A stretch of DNA of 64,000 nucleotides from G965229605 sp965229605 (GCA_965229605.1 OZ245892.1:2232001-2296000); one strand, 5' to 3'; shown: positions 27,107 to 35,610, counted from the first letter of the stretch. The notes: generated by a model not told the origin, from the sequence alone. Made by a program: numbers and translations.

Positions 27107-27937
27107 TTACGCCATTTGGGATTCCTGGATTAAAAGATGGAGGGCGCGGCGCACGGCAACCGGGTTTTCAACCATCATCATATGACCCGCTTTTTCAATC
27201 ATGACCTTTGTTGCCGCACTATGACCGTCTTCACAGGCGGCAAGCAGCTGATTGCCACTGCGGGCCGGAGTCATCCGGTCATTTTGTGACAGCAGGACAT
27301 GAAGCGGCAGATGCGGCAGATTGGACGCAATCTCTAGCGGGCGTTTGCCAAACAGATCACAGGCCTTGAGGTCATCATGCAAGACCCCGGGGGCCTGATC
27401 GGCCATCAGGCGCACCACCCCTTCGCTCAGCCAATAGCCAATCTGCGGGGCCCCGCCGCGCTCCCCACGCTCTGCCATGCCCCATTGGGCAATCATGCGG
27501 GCGGCCTGTTCGGGTTTTTCCCGGGCGGCTTGCAGCAAGGCTTCATTGACCGGCATTGCCCCGCCAACCCCGACCAGCCCAAGCCCCGCTATGGCAGAGG
27601 GATGTTTTTCAGCCAGACCCAAGGCGATCAAGCCGCCCATGGAATGGCCGACAACCACGGCTTTGGTTATATCAAGGGCGCGCAGGAATTCATCCACGAC
27701 ATCGACATAGTTATCAATGGTTGCCAGAACAGGCCCAGATTGGCTTTGCCCGTGACCGGGCAAATCAAGCGCGATCAGATTGATTTCGTGATGGGAAAGA
27801 TAGCGGCTTTGCCCGGCCCAGAGGCTGTGATCGCCACCCGCCCCGTGAATAAGCAGGACGGCGGGTTGTCCGGCCTGATGCGGGTTGCCGCCGTCATGCC
27901 AGGCAATTGTGTGGTGTGAGAGAGCGGTATGGTGCAT
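27107..27937 (-). CDS. Alpha/beta-fold hydrolase
   Basis: 276 aa. The oxyanion region is LLIHGAGGDHSLW (about 28-40). The nucleophile elbow is VVVGHSMGG with Ser99, the acid is Asp220 in LLSQNDRMTP and the base is His252 in KAGHMMMVENP, so the triad is complete. The substrate cannot be told; relatives include esterases, carboxylesterases and haloperoxidase-like enzymes. It starts 15 bp after the sulfhydrylase gene and is probably its operon partner, but it is shorter than homoserine O-acetyltransferase and is not that enzyme. Confidence 0.88.
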   Translation of the reverse strand: MHHTALSHHTIAWHDGGNPHQAGQPAVLLIHGAGGDHSLWAGQSRYLSHHEINLIALDLPGHGQSQSGPVLATIDNYVDVVDEFLRALDITKAVVVGHSMGGLIALGLAEKHPSAIAGLGLVGVGGAMPVNEALLQAAREKPEQAARMIAQWGMAERGERGGAPQIGYWLSEGVVRLMADQAPGVLHDDLKACDLFGKRPLEIASNLPHLPLHVLLSQNDRMTPARSGNQLLAACEDGHSAATKVMIEKAGHMMMVENPVAVRRALHLLIQESQMA

Positions 27938-27952
27938 TATTATAGAGAGAAG

Positions 27953-29284
27953 TTATTTTGTGGCCTGCTTGAGGGCGCGACCAATATCGGCAAGCAGGTC
28001 GGCTTCGCTTTCCAGCCCGACTGACATGCGCACCATTTCTGGTCCGATGCCGGTGGCTTCAAGCTGTTCATCGCTGAGCTGGCGATGGGTGGTTGAGGCC
28101 GGATGCAAGGCCAGGGTCTTGGCATCGCCGACATTGGCGAGATGGCTGACCAGGCTGAGGTTTTCGATAAATTTGGCGGCGGCTTCGCGTCCGCTATTAT
28201 GGCCGGTTGTGGCTTTATCTGAGGAGCCGTTGGCAGGCGGGCGCACGCCAAAAGCCAGCATCGAGCCGGGGCCTTTCGGGAAATATTTCTGTGCCAGAGT
28301 ATAATCCGGGTGCGATTCAAGCCCCGGATAGCTGACATAGGAAACGGCGGGATGATCGGCAAGGAATTTGGCGACAGCGTAGGCATTTTGGACATGGCGT
28401 TCCATACGCAGCGGCAGGGTTTCGATGCCCTGAAGGATTAAAAAGGCATTGGCCGGACTCATGGAGGCCCCGAAATCGCGCAGCCCGACCATGCGGGCAT
28501 GGGTGGCAAAGGCGGCCGGGCCAAATTCATCGGCAAAGACAACGCCGTGATAGCCGGGTTCGGGTTTGGCAAGGCTGGGGAAGCGGTCGGCATGGGCGCG
28601 CCAGTCAAATCGCCCGGCATCGACCAGCAAGCCGCCAAGGGCCAGCCCGTGTCCGCCCAGCCATTTGGTTGCTGAATGCATGATAATATCTGCGCCGTGC
28701 TGAACAGGCTTCAACAGGGCGGGGGTCGAGAAAGTGGCATCAACCATCAAGGGGATGCCCGCTTCATGGGCAATCGCCGAGATGGCTTCAAGATCGGCGA
28801 CTTCCAGGCCTGGATTGCCAAGCACTTCGGTGTGGATCAGCTTTGTTTCCGGGCGAATGGCGGCGCGAAAGGCCTCTGGCTGGCTGGGATCAACCAGGGT
28901 TGCTTCAATCCCCAGACGCGGCAGCGTATTTTTTAAAAGATTGACCGATCCCCCGTAAAGCGCGCGCGAGGAGACAATATGCCCGCCGCTTCCCATCAAG
29001 GTGGTGATCGCCAGAACCATGGCAGCGTGACCGCTGGCGGTGGCCAGGGCAGCTACCCCGCCTTCAAGGGCAGCGGCCCGTTCTTCAAGCACCGCAACAG
29101 TCGGATTGGAAATACGGGCATAGATATGCCCGGGACTTTCCAGATTAAAAAGAGCCGCAGCCTCGTCCGCGCTTTCAAACTGATAGGCGGTTGTCATGTA
29201 AAGCGGAACCGCCCGCGCGCCTGTTACCGGGTCTGGAACCTGCCCGGCATGAAGGCAAAGACTGTCAAATCCATAGCTGCTCAT
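27953..29284 (-). CDS. O-acetylhomoserine (thiol)-lyase / sulfhydrylase, PLP-dependent
   Basis: 443 aa, Cys/Met-metabolism PLP family. Visible are YARISNPTVAVLEERAAALEGG near the N-terminus, the PLP-stacking ALYGG segment, and the Schiff-base lysine K207 in HSATKWLGGHG. The length and the N-terminal GFDSLCLHAGQVPDP favour O-acetylhomoserine sulfhydrylase over the shorter cystathionine synthases. It makes homocysteine from O-acetylhomoserine and sulfide for methionine. A polar insert (PPANGSSDKATTG) near residue 350 is unusual. The leader contains four complementary GC boxes, with the last one overlapping the ribosome-binding region, which suggests translational control. The alpha/beta hydrolase follows. 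Confidence 0.93.
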   Translation of the reverse strand: MSSYGFDSLCLHAGQVPDPVTGARAVPLYMTTAYQFESADEAAALFNLESPGHIYARISNPTVAVLEERAAALEGGVAALATASGHAAMVLAITTLMGSGGHIVSSRALYGGSVNLLKNTLPRLGIEATLVDPSQPEAFRAAIRPETKLIHTEVLGNPGLEVADLEAISAIAHEAGIPLMVDATFSTPALLKPVQHGADIIMHSATKWLGGHGLALGGLLVDAGRFDWRAHADRFPSLAKPEPGYHGVVFADEFGPAAFATHARMVGLRDFGASMSPANAFLILQGIETLPLRMERHVQNAYAVAKFLADHPAVSYVSYPGLESHPDYTLAQKYFPKGPGSMLAFGVRPPANGSSDKATTGHNSGREAAAKFIENLSLVSHLANVGDAKTLALHPASTTHRQLSDEQLEATGIGPEMVRMSVGLESEADLLADIGRALKQATK

Positions 29285-29289
29285 CGTAT

Positions 29290-29346
29290 CGCCCCATTAT
29301 TTTTATGGGGCGTTAATCGCCCCAATAGTCCTATATATGGGGCGCG
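29290..29346 (-). promoter_or_regulatory. Leader with four alternately complementary GC boxes before the sulfhydrylase gene
   Basis: In + coordinates the boxes are CGCCCCAT (29290-29297), ATGGGGCG (29305-29312), CGCCCC (29318-29323) and ATGGGGCG (29337-29344). Each box can pair with its neighbour: an 8-bp stem with a 7-nt loop, a 6-bp stem with a 5-nt loop, and a 6-bp stem with a 13-nt loop. In the transcript the box nearest the gene supplies the GGGG five bases before the ATG, so the first stem would hide the ribosome-binding site and the second would free it. Methionine genes in alphaproteobacteria are often controlled by SAM riboswitches, but I cannot match this to a class I remember. Confidence 0.5.
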
Positions 29347-29374
29347 TTATATGACAGAACATCAGCCCCGGTGA

Positions 29375-29839
29375 TCAGGCCTCTTCATTAACAAGGCCGC
29401 CAACACCACTATAGCGGTTTTGAAGCTCTTCGACAAATTCTTCAAGCGACTGCTGAATTTCAGGGTCCTCGGCATTCTGGACCAGCATTTGAATCAGAGT
29501 CATCAAATCCTCGCCTATGCCTTGAAGACCATTGGCAGAATCTTCCTCGTCCTCCTGAGTGGCGGCGATGATTTCAGCCAGGCCAGGCGGCGGGCCTGAA
29601 GGACGCAGCGCATTCGGATCAAAGCCAGCGTCGCTCAGGGCCTGTCCAAGCGAAGGACCGGGGCGAATGCCTGCTTCCTGAATTTCCTGGCGCAAGGATT
29701 CCTTGTCGGAGTCCGACATATTGGTGGCATCATATTTCTTTAAAATTTCTTCCAGAGTCTCGCGCTTTTCCTGCGTGAGAAAACTTTCAAATAATCCGGG
29801 CGGCGGACCGCCGAATTGACCAATACCGAAATTTTCCAT
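29375..29839 (-). CDS. Unrecognised acidic 154-aa protein with two GPPPGL motifs
   Basis: 154 aa, very acidic and soluble, no signal peptide or membrane segment. The motif GPPPGL occurs twice (residues about 11-16 and 82-87), each time followed by a hydrophobic helix (FESFL, AEIIA). A charged helical region (EKRETLEEILKKYDAT, then DSDKESLRQEIQEAG) lies between them, and the C-terminal third is Glu/Gln-rich and probably helical. I do not recognise a family. Translation looks real: CAGGAG lies 7 nt before the ATG, and composition matches its neighbours. It precedes the sulfhydrylase gene on the same strand with the structured leader between. Confidence 0.7.
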   Translation of the reverse strand: MENFGIGQFGGPPPGLFESFLTQEKRETLEEILKKYDATNMSDSDKESLRQEIQEAGIRPGPSLGQALSDAGFDPNALRPSGPPPGLAEIIAATQEDEEDSANGLQGIGEDLMTLIQMLVQNAEDPEIQQSLEEFVEELQNRYSGVGGLVNEEA

Positions 29840-29915
29840 GAGAATACTCCTGTTTTAAGGCCTATAGAGGGTGTGGCCTTTAACAAGCAAAATTCGTGCC
29901 GCAATATTATATAAT

Positions 29916-29964
29916 GGGGGAGTATATAAGGGGGATTATATTGGGGGGGAGGCCAAATGAACAA
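29916..29964 (-). promoter_or_regulatory. Promoter region with three regularly spaced G-runs (C-runs on the coding strand)
   Basis: On the + strand runs of 5, 5 and 7 G lie at 29916-29920, 29930-29934 and 29943-29949, separated by TATA-like AT blocks with a 13-14 bp period. On the minus strand a perfect TATAAT (29940-29935) sits 18 nt after TTGTTC (29964-29959) and faces the 154-aa gene. The promoter reading is inference. Confidence 0.4.
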
Positions 29965-29990
29965 CAGGGCATTAATTTTAATTTACACGT

Positions 29991-32141
29991 TTAATTAACC
30001 CGACCAAGCCCCATTCTCTCGTCGCGCAGGATCGCCGGATAGTCTATCCGCATATGGTCGGTGAAACCGGTGATTTCTGCGGCCTCGACCAGGATTTCTT
30101 CCAGCGTGCTTTCCTGGCTGGCCAGACCAACGGCAACCGCCGCCAAGGCCGAGGCATTGGCCCCCGGCAAATCGCTCAGCCAGACCGCCCGCAGCGCGAT
30201 ATCCATCTCGCCAATCCGGGCGGCGGTGGCAGCAACCCGGGCCAAAGCCGCATAACGCGCGGTCTGCATCGGCAGGGAATCATCAGCCGGAAGCGGAAGC
30301 TGGCGAAAACGGTCGCTCCTGCGGCTGATCGATTCCTGCATTTCTTCAATCTGTTCCGGGGTGGGCGGCAAGGGGGTACGCGCCGCCGTGTCAAACGCGC
30401 TTAACAGATCACCTGAAAGCAACTGCCCGTAGGAAACAATTTCCAGGGCCCGGGGAAAGCGGGCATCGGTGCTGAAATCAAACGTCACCCGATAGGCCGC
30501 ATTGGCGGATTGACGCGCAACTCGCAACTGCTCGGTTTCTGCTTCGGCCACCGCCAGACGCAACAGGCTGGCCACCTTTGGAATATTATTGGGCAGCTGA
30601 TTGACCAGAGTCCGAATACGGGAAAAAATCTCGTCGTCCCGGCTCTCATCGCCAAAAACCGCCTGGATAGTCAGGATAAGATGAAAAAGATCAGACAGGG
30701 ATTCTGCCTCCAGATCAATCTCGCGCACATCCAGAGCATTGATCAAAAGGTCGGTGGCCTGCTGCGGGTCTTGCCGGCTATCAGCCGCCGAGGCCAGACG
30801 CGAAATAATCGGCAGACGCAGCGTGATCGGCGGAATATAACTAATCAAAGTCCGCGCTTCAGCATATTGTTCCTGATCCAGAAGCTGCATCGCCATGTCC
30901 GACAAAGCTTCAGCCTGAATGGCCTCATCAGCAATCTCGCCCGCAATTTCAAAAGCATCCGCCAATCGCCCAACCGCTGTCAACTGCCGCATCAGATGAC
31001 GCTGGCTTTCAAGACGTTGCTCGTTATTCAAAATCCGGCTGATCTCCTCCCGGGCAAGAAAAAATAAAGGAGTCATGGCCTCGGTATCGCCGATGTCTCC
31101 ACGCGCTCTGGCGACCGAGGCCAAAGCCCACGCCCTCTTGTCCGCATCCGGGATAAGACGCACCATCTCCATCGCCGAACCCGCATCATTCGCCCGGATA
31201 TAACTCCCGGCCAAAAAAGCCAAATTCTCGTCACGACCGCTGTCCGGCCCCTCCAAAACCTTCGGGGCGAAAATCCTCAAGGCCTCGGTCGCACGATCAT
31301 ACTCCTCAACATCAATCAAAGCCTCAATCAACTCCAGCGCAATCAACCCGACCTGCTGGTCATCGTATGGCGTCTCAACCGCAAAACGCAAACTGGAATA
31401 AAGAGCCAACTTCGCATCCAGTAACTCCTGCGAAAAATCAGACTCAACCCCCTCCTCCTCCAAAAGTTCCGTGGCCTCCCGGGTCAGAGCCAAAGCCCTG
31501 TTCGCAGCCTGCCGCAACGAAACAATCCGAGCCAGAGGATCCGGAATCTTGTCCATAATCTCAAGCGCACGGCTGATCTCGTTCATCCCCAGCAAAATGG
31601 CCGAGGTCCGTAAAAGAGGCTCCGTGGTCTGGCCCTCGTCCTCGGTCTGCTCAAGCGACTGAATCGCATCCTCAAGGATAAGACGCGCACGGTCCGACTG
31701 CCCCTCGTCAACCAGATAGGTGCTAACCCGAATCAACGCACGCGCCAGCCACCCCAAATCCTCAATCCGGTAGGTGTCAATCAAGGCATCTTCAAAATCA
31801 TCGCGCAGAAGATTGCCCTGAACCAGCCCATAAAGCGCACGACCCCGGTCTTTAACATCACGAAGCGATAACATCTCGTTGCGGATGCGGCCAGACCCTT
31901 CCTGCCAGGTCGCATCGTCCAGCTTCGGCAAATTCCACGGGTAAAAGATAAAACGCTGAGTCTCGTCAAGCGGCTCGTTATTCTCTTCGTAAAAGAGACT
32001 GTCCTCGCTACTCGGCAGCTCATCTTGCGCAAAAGCCTGAAAGTCTGAAAGTGCGCCAACCAGAAAAACAGCGCATAAAACCCGAAACCTGAACAGAAAA
32101 AAAGAAAGGCAGCCTGTTAAACCTGCACGCATAAAAGCCAA
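29991..32141 (-). CDS. Secreted TPR/SEL1-like alpha-solenoid protein, function unknown
   Basis: 716 aa. Residues 1-39 are a signal peptide with a long hydrophobic core ending in DFQAFAQDE (likely cleavage after AFA). The rest is almost wholly helical with repeated units of the kind ALIDTYRIEDLGWLARALIRVSTYLVDEGQSDRARLIL (shown only in part here as ALIRVSTYLVDEGQ), SRALEIMDKIPDPLARI and DAFEIAGEIADEAIQAEAL. These are degenerate TPR-like hairpins of about 35-40 residues. It is probably a periplasmic scaffold. The C-terminal end has LRDERMGLGRVN. No catalytic motif is seen. The 5' half uses mainly G/T-ending codons, unlike the 3' part. It lies 33 bp downstream of the DUF1013 gene on the same strand and may be cotranscribed. 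Confidence 0.8.
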   Translation of the reverse strand: MAFMRAGLTGCLSFFLFRFRVLCAVFLVGALSDFQAFAQDELPSSEDSLFYEENNEPLDETQRFIFYPWNLPKLDDATWQEGSGRIRNEMLSLRDVKDRGRALYGLVQGNLLRDDFEDALIDTYRIEDLGWLARALIRVSTYLVDEGQSDRARLILEDAIQSLEQTEDEGQTTEPLLRTSAILLGMNEISRALEIMDKIPDPLARIVSLRQAANRALALTREATELLEEEGVESDFSQELLDAKLALYSSLRFAVETPYDDQQVGLIALELIEALIDVEEYDRATEALRIFAPKVLEGPDSGRDENLAFLAGSYIRANDAGSAMEMVRLIPDADKRAWALASVARARGDIGDTEAMTPLFFLAREEISRILNNEQRLESQRHLMRQLTAVGRLADAFEIAGEIADEAIQAEALSDMAMQLLDQEQYAEARTLISYIPPITLRLPIISRLASAADSRQDPQQATDLLINALDVREIDLEAESLSDLFHLILTIQAVFGDESRDDEIFSRIRTLVNQLPNNIPKVASLLRLAVAEAETEQLRVARQSANAAYRVTFDFSTDARFPRALEIVSYGQLLSGDLLSAFDTAARTPLPPTPEQIEEMQESISRRSDRFRQLPLPADDSLPMQTARYAALARVAATAARIGEMDIALRAVWLSDLPGANASALAAVAVGLASQESTLEEILVEAAEITGFTDHMRIDYPAILRDERMGLGRVN

Positions 32142-32174
32142 AAACCTTATGCCAGAAACCTTAAGCCAAAAACC

Positions 32175-32789
32175 TTAAGAAAGATCCTGCGTTGGCCAGT
32201 CCGGTTCTTCGCTGATAAGAGCCGCCGCCGTGCGGGCATGTTCCTTCACCGGATCAATCAAAGGCTGGCGGCCCGCCTTGATGGCCTTTTCAATCTCCTG
32301 CGCCAGGTCTATCTGGCTGCAAAGGCCAAGCTCTGCCGGAGAACGCGGACGCAAATTGCTGCTGTTCCAATGCGACCGATCCCGAATCGCCAGCACCGTC
32401 GGCTTCGTCGTGCCTATCAACCGACAAATTTGCGGGTCAGTCAACTCCGGGTGATGGCGCAAAAGCCAGGCAATCGCATCCGGCTTGTCCGCCCGCTTCG
32501 ATAAAGGCGTATAGCGCGGGCCTTTCGGACGCGTAGGCTGCGGCAAGTCACTCGTCTTTGCCGTCAAGACAGCCGCCGGATGCTCCTCACAGCGTTTGAT
32601 CTCCTCTTGCGTAAGCTGCCCGGCTTGAACCGGATCAATGCCATGCATGCCAGACGCAACCTCTCCATCAGCAATCGCCTGGACCTCCAGCACATGCAGG
32701 CTGGTGAAAGCGGCAATCTGCTCAAAGGTCAAGGTGGTATTGTCAACCAGCCAGACAGTCGTCGCACGAGGCATTAAAAGCTGAGACAT
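32175..32789 (-). CDS. DUF1013 family protein (alphaproteobacterial)
   Basis: 204 aa from the ATG at 32789, chosen because AAGGAG lies 5 nt upstream; the frame is open a further 12 codons. Features are MPRATTVWLVDNTTLTFEQIAAF at the N-terminus (first 20: MPRATTVWLVDNTTLTFEQI), LHVLEVQAIADGEVA, then PDAIAWLLRHHPELTDPQI and LIGTTKPTVLAIRDRSHWN, a helix-turn-helix-like segment. The family is essentially restricted to Alphaproteobacteria; from memory a Caulobacter member has been linked to transcription and cell-cycle control. The gene is divergent from dnaK across a 258-bp spacer that carries TCTCTATA boxes. Confidence 0.85.
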   Translation of the reverse strand: MSQLLMPRATTVWLVDNTTLTFEQIAAFTSLHVLEVQAIADGEVASGMHGIDPVQAGQLTQEEIKRCEEHPAAVLTAKTSDLPQPTRPKGPRYTPLSKRADKPDAIAWLLRHHPELTDPQICRLIGTTKPTVLAIRDRSHWNSSNLRPRSPAELGLCSQIDLAQEIEKAIKAGRQPLIDPVKEHARTAAALISEEPDWPTQDLS

Positions 32790-32830
32790 TCTGATCTCCT
32801 TTAACGAAACAGGGCCAACACTCAAGAACT

Positions 32831-32949
32831 TATAGAGAGGCCAGACAGCGATAAACCGTCTCTATAGCAACCGGTGCAGAGAGGCAAGTATCTCTTCTTG
32901 AAAACCGGCAAATCTGTCCCTATATACCGTGAAACAGTTAATCTCTATA
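32831..32949. repeat. Three TCTCTATA boxes between the DUF1013 gene and dnaK
   Basis: TATAGAGA at 32831-32838 and TCTCTATA at 32859-32866 form an inverted pair with a 20-bp spacer. A third TCTCTATA lies at 32942-32949. The first box overlaps a TATAAG that could be the -10 of the DUF1013 gene on the minus strand. They may be operator half-sites or simply -10-like sequences. Confidence 0.4.
32897..32926 (+). promoter_or_regulatory. Heat-shock (sigma32-type) promoter of dnaK
   Basis: CTTGAA (32897-32902) is followed after 16 nt by CCTATATA (32919-32926), close to the CTTGAAA / CCCCATnT pattern of RpoH promoters. It lies about 120 bp before the dnaK ATG. The hspQ promoter downstream has the same two boxes with the same spacing, which supports both. 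Confidence 0.65.
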
Positions 32950-33047
32950 GACCAGAATATCAAAATTTATCAAAACCAAAGCGGTCACCTGAAAGGTGCT
33001 TTCTGTAAAGACCCTTCTCCTGACCGGCTGAACAATGGAGGCTTTAT

Positions 33048-34970
33048 ATGAGCAAAGTTATCGGAATTGATCTTGGCACGACAAACAGCTGTGTCTCTGT
33101 GATGGAAAGCGACAGTGCCAAAGTCATCGAGAATGCGGAGGGAGCCCGCACGACTCCTTCGATGGTGGCCTTTGCCGAGGATGGCGAAAGGCTGGTTGGC
33201 CATTCAGCAAAGCGGCAGGCGGTGACCAATCCGGAGAATACGCTCTATGCGATCAAGCGTCTGATCGGGCGGAGGTTCTCGGCCCCGGAGGTCAAGAAAG
33301 ACATCAAGACGGCGCCGTTCAAGATTGTCAAAGCTGATAACGGAGATGCCTGGGTCTCTGCGCGTGACGAGAAATATGCGCCTGCCCAGATTTCAGCCAT
33401 GATCCTGCAAAAGATGAAGGAAACGGCGGAATCCTACCTTGGAGAAAGTGTCGATAAAGCCGTGATCACGGTCCCGGCCTATTTTGATGACCATCAGCGG
33501 CAGGCCACCAAGGATGCCGGGAAGATTGCCGGGCTGGATGTCTTGCGGATTATTAACGAACCAACTGCGGCGGCTCTGGCCTATGGCATGGAAAAGCAAG
33601 GGGCCGGAACCATCGCTGTCTACGATCTGGGTGGCGGGACTTTTGACGTCTCGATCCTTGAAGTCGGTGATGGCGTGTTTGAGGTCAAGTCAACCAACGG
33701 CGATACCTTCCTTGGCGGCGAAGATTTTGATCAGGTGATCATTGATTACCTTGCCACCGAATTTAAAAAGGAATCAGGCATTGACCTTTCCAGCGACCGT
33801 ATGGCTCTCCAGCGGTTGAAGGAAGCAGCAGAAAAAGCCAAGATTGAACTGTCCTCGGCAACGCAGACCGAAATCAACTTGCCCTTTATCAGTGCCGATC
33901 AGTCGGGACCCAAGCACCTTAATCTGAAAATGACCCGGGCCAAGCTGGAAAGCCTGGTTGAATCGCTGATCAAGCGCACCATCGCCCCGATGAAAGCTGC
34001 GCTGAAGGATGCCGGAATCAAGGCCGCAGATGTCGGCGAAGTCATTCTGGTTGGCGGCATGACACGGATGCCGAAAGTCATTGAAACGGTGAAGGAATTT
34101 TTTGGTCGTGATCCGCACCGCGGGGTTAATCCCGATGAGGTGGTGGCGATTGGCGCGGCCATTCAAGGCGGAGTCCTGCGCGGCGATGTCAAGGATGTGC
34201 TGCTTCTGGATGTCACCCCGCTGTCGTTGGGGATTGAAACGCTTGGCGGTGTCTTCACCCGCCTGATTGACCGCAACACAACCATTCCGACCAAGAAATC
34301 GCAGGTCTTTTCAACGGCAGAAGATAACCAGCAAGCCGTGACGATTCGGGTATTCCAGGGCGAGCGGGAAATGGCGACCGACAACAAGATGCTGGGCCAG
34401 TTTGACCTGGTCGGGATTCCGCCAGCCCGGCGCGGGATGCCGCAGATTGAGGTTGAATTTGACATTGATGCCAACGGGATTGTCAATGTCGGTGCCAAGG
34501 ACAAGGGCACGGGCAAGGAGCAGCAGATTCGCATTCAGGCCTCTGGCGGGCTGGACAAGGCGGATATCGAGCAGATGGTAAAGGATGCCGAGCTTCATGC
34601 GTCCGAGGACAAGGACCGGCGGGAGCTGGTTGAAGCCCGCAACCGGGCAGAGTCTCTGGTTCATTCGACGGATCAGAATTTGAAGGATCATAAGGACAAG
34701 GTTGATTCGGATACTGTCCTTGAGATCGAGGCCAGCCTGACTGCGCTCAAGGAAGTGCTGGCTGACGAGGAAGCCACGCTGGATGCGATCAACGAAAAGA
34801 GCGAAGCCTTGATGCAAAGTGCCATGAAACTTGGCGAAGCGATGTATAAGAACGGGGCTGGCGGTGATGATATGGATCCGGCTGGCCCGGATGGTGGTCC
34901 GCAGCAAGGCGATGATGATATTGTTGATGCTGACTTTGAAGAGGTCGATCAGTCGCGCAAGAGTGCCTAA
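33048..34970 (+). CDS. dnaK: Chaperone DnaK (Hsp70)
   Basis: 640 aa, full length. The ATPase domain starts GIDLGTTNSCVSVMES and contains VITVPAYFDDHQRQATKDAG, NEPTAAALAYG and AVYDLGGGTFDVSILE. The linker and substrate-binding domain follow from about 385 (VLLLDVTPLSLGIETLGG). The helical lid ends in a Gly/Asp-rich tail with the typical DDDIVDADFEEVD terminus. TGGAGG precedes the ATG. DnaK folds nascent and stressed proteins with DnaJ and GrpE; dnaJ, often next in line in this class, is not here. hspQ follows instead with its own heat-shock-type promoter. Confidence 0.99.
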   Translation: MSKVIGIDLGTTNSCVSVMESDSAKVIENAEGARTTPSMVAFAEDGERLVGHSAKRQAVTNPENTLYAIKRLIGRRFSAPEVKKDIKTAPFKIVKADNGDAWVSARDEKYAPAQISAMILQKMKETAESYLGESVDKAVITVPAYFDDHQRQATKDAGKIAGLDVLRIINEPTAAALAYGMEKQGAGTIAVYDLGGGTFDVSILEVGDGVFEVKSTNGDTFLGGEDFDQVIIDYLATEFKKESGIDLSSDRMALQRLKEAAEKAKIELSSATQTEINLPFISADQSGPKHLNLKMTRAKLESLVESLIKRTIAPMKAALKDAGIKAADVGEVILVGGMTRMPKVIETVKEFFGRDPHRGVNPDEVVAIGAAIQGGVLRGDVKDVLLLDVTPLSLGIETLGGVFTRLIDRNTTIPTKKSQVFSTAEDNQQAVTIRVFQGEREMATDNKMLGQFDLVGIPPARRGMPQIEVEFDIDANGIVNVGAKDKGTGKEQQIRIQASGGLDKADIEQMVKDAELHASEDKDRRELVEARNRAESLVHSTDQNLKDHKDKVDSDTVLEIEASLTALKEVLADEEATLDAINEKSEALMQSAMKLGEAMYKNGAGGDDMDPAGPDGGPQQGDDDIVDADFEEVDQSRKSA

Positions 34971-34998
34971 TTGAGTGCCTGATTATCCGAAGCTGTGA

Positions 34999-35028
34999 CT
35001 TGCGTCACCACGTTAACTTTCCTATAAA
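34999..35028 (+). promoter_or_regulatory. Heat-shock (sigma32-type) promoter of hspQ
   Basis: CTTGCG (34999-35004), 16 nt, CCTATAAA (35021-35028), about 70 bp before the hspQ ATG. Box sequence and spacing parallel the dnaK promoter. Confidence 0.55.
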
Positions 35029-35097
35029 TGGTAAAAGAGACGGGACGTTAAAGCTGATCTTGGAGAATGCGCCTATAAATAGGCGCGTAAAGACATA

Positions 35098-35544
35098 ATG
35101 GAGGCTGATGTGAAAAATCCACTTGCAGAACCACAGAGCCTGTCTGATTCCGATCCCCGCCATCAGGCCACAGATATTGATCTGGACCGGGATATTGAGC
35201 CGGATAGCGATATTCGCGAAGCGCGTTTTGCTATCGGGGATGCAGTCCAGCATCGGCGGTTTGGCTTTCGCGGGGTCATTTTTGATGTCGACCCGGAATT
35301 TAGCAATACCGAAGAATGGTATAACTCGATCCCGCTGGCGATCCGCCCGCGCCGGGACCAGCCTTTTTATCATTTATTCGCGGTGACGGCTGATGATGAA
35401 GAGCCCTATGTGGCCTATGTTTCTGAACAAAATCTGAAAAAAATCAAATTGAAAACAGCCGAAGATATCCCGCATCCCGATATATCGGCGGTCTTTGAAG
35501 GGCAGGTTGGCGGACGTTTTTCACCCCGCGAAAAATTGAACTGA
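35098..35544 (+). CDS. hspQ: Heat shock protein HspQ (YccV-like, hemimethylated-DNA-binding fold)
   Basis: 148 aa. The conserved core occupies residues about 42-130: ARFAIGDAVQHRRFGFRGVIFDVDPEF (in part), NTEEWYNSIPL, QPFYHLFAV and EEPYVAYVSEQNL. In enterobacteria HspQ is a heat-shock protein that modulates Lon and binds hemimethylated DNA. The N-terminal 40 residues, acidic and low in hydrophobics, are an extension relative to the roughly 105-aa enterobacterial protein. A GTG four codons downstream is an alternative start. Confidence 0.9.
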   Translation: MEADVKNPLAEPQSLSDSDPRHQATDIDLDRDIEPDSDIREARFAIGDAVQHRRFGFRGVIFDVDPEFSNTEEWYNSIPLAIRPRRDQPFYHLFAVTADDEEPYVAYVSEQNLKKIKLKTAEDIPHPDISAVFEGQVGGRFSPREKLN

Positions 35545-35610
35545 CGCCAAGCCTGTAAGTTCATTTCAGGCCCTTGATCGTGGCTTTCCTGTGACAGGTC
35601 CTGTATTTTC

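Noticed and set aside
29285..29346. GC boxes as a rho-independent terminator of the 154-aa gene
   Set aside because: No T-run follows any of the stems on the transcribed strand, and the last stem lies directly against the next start codon.
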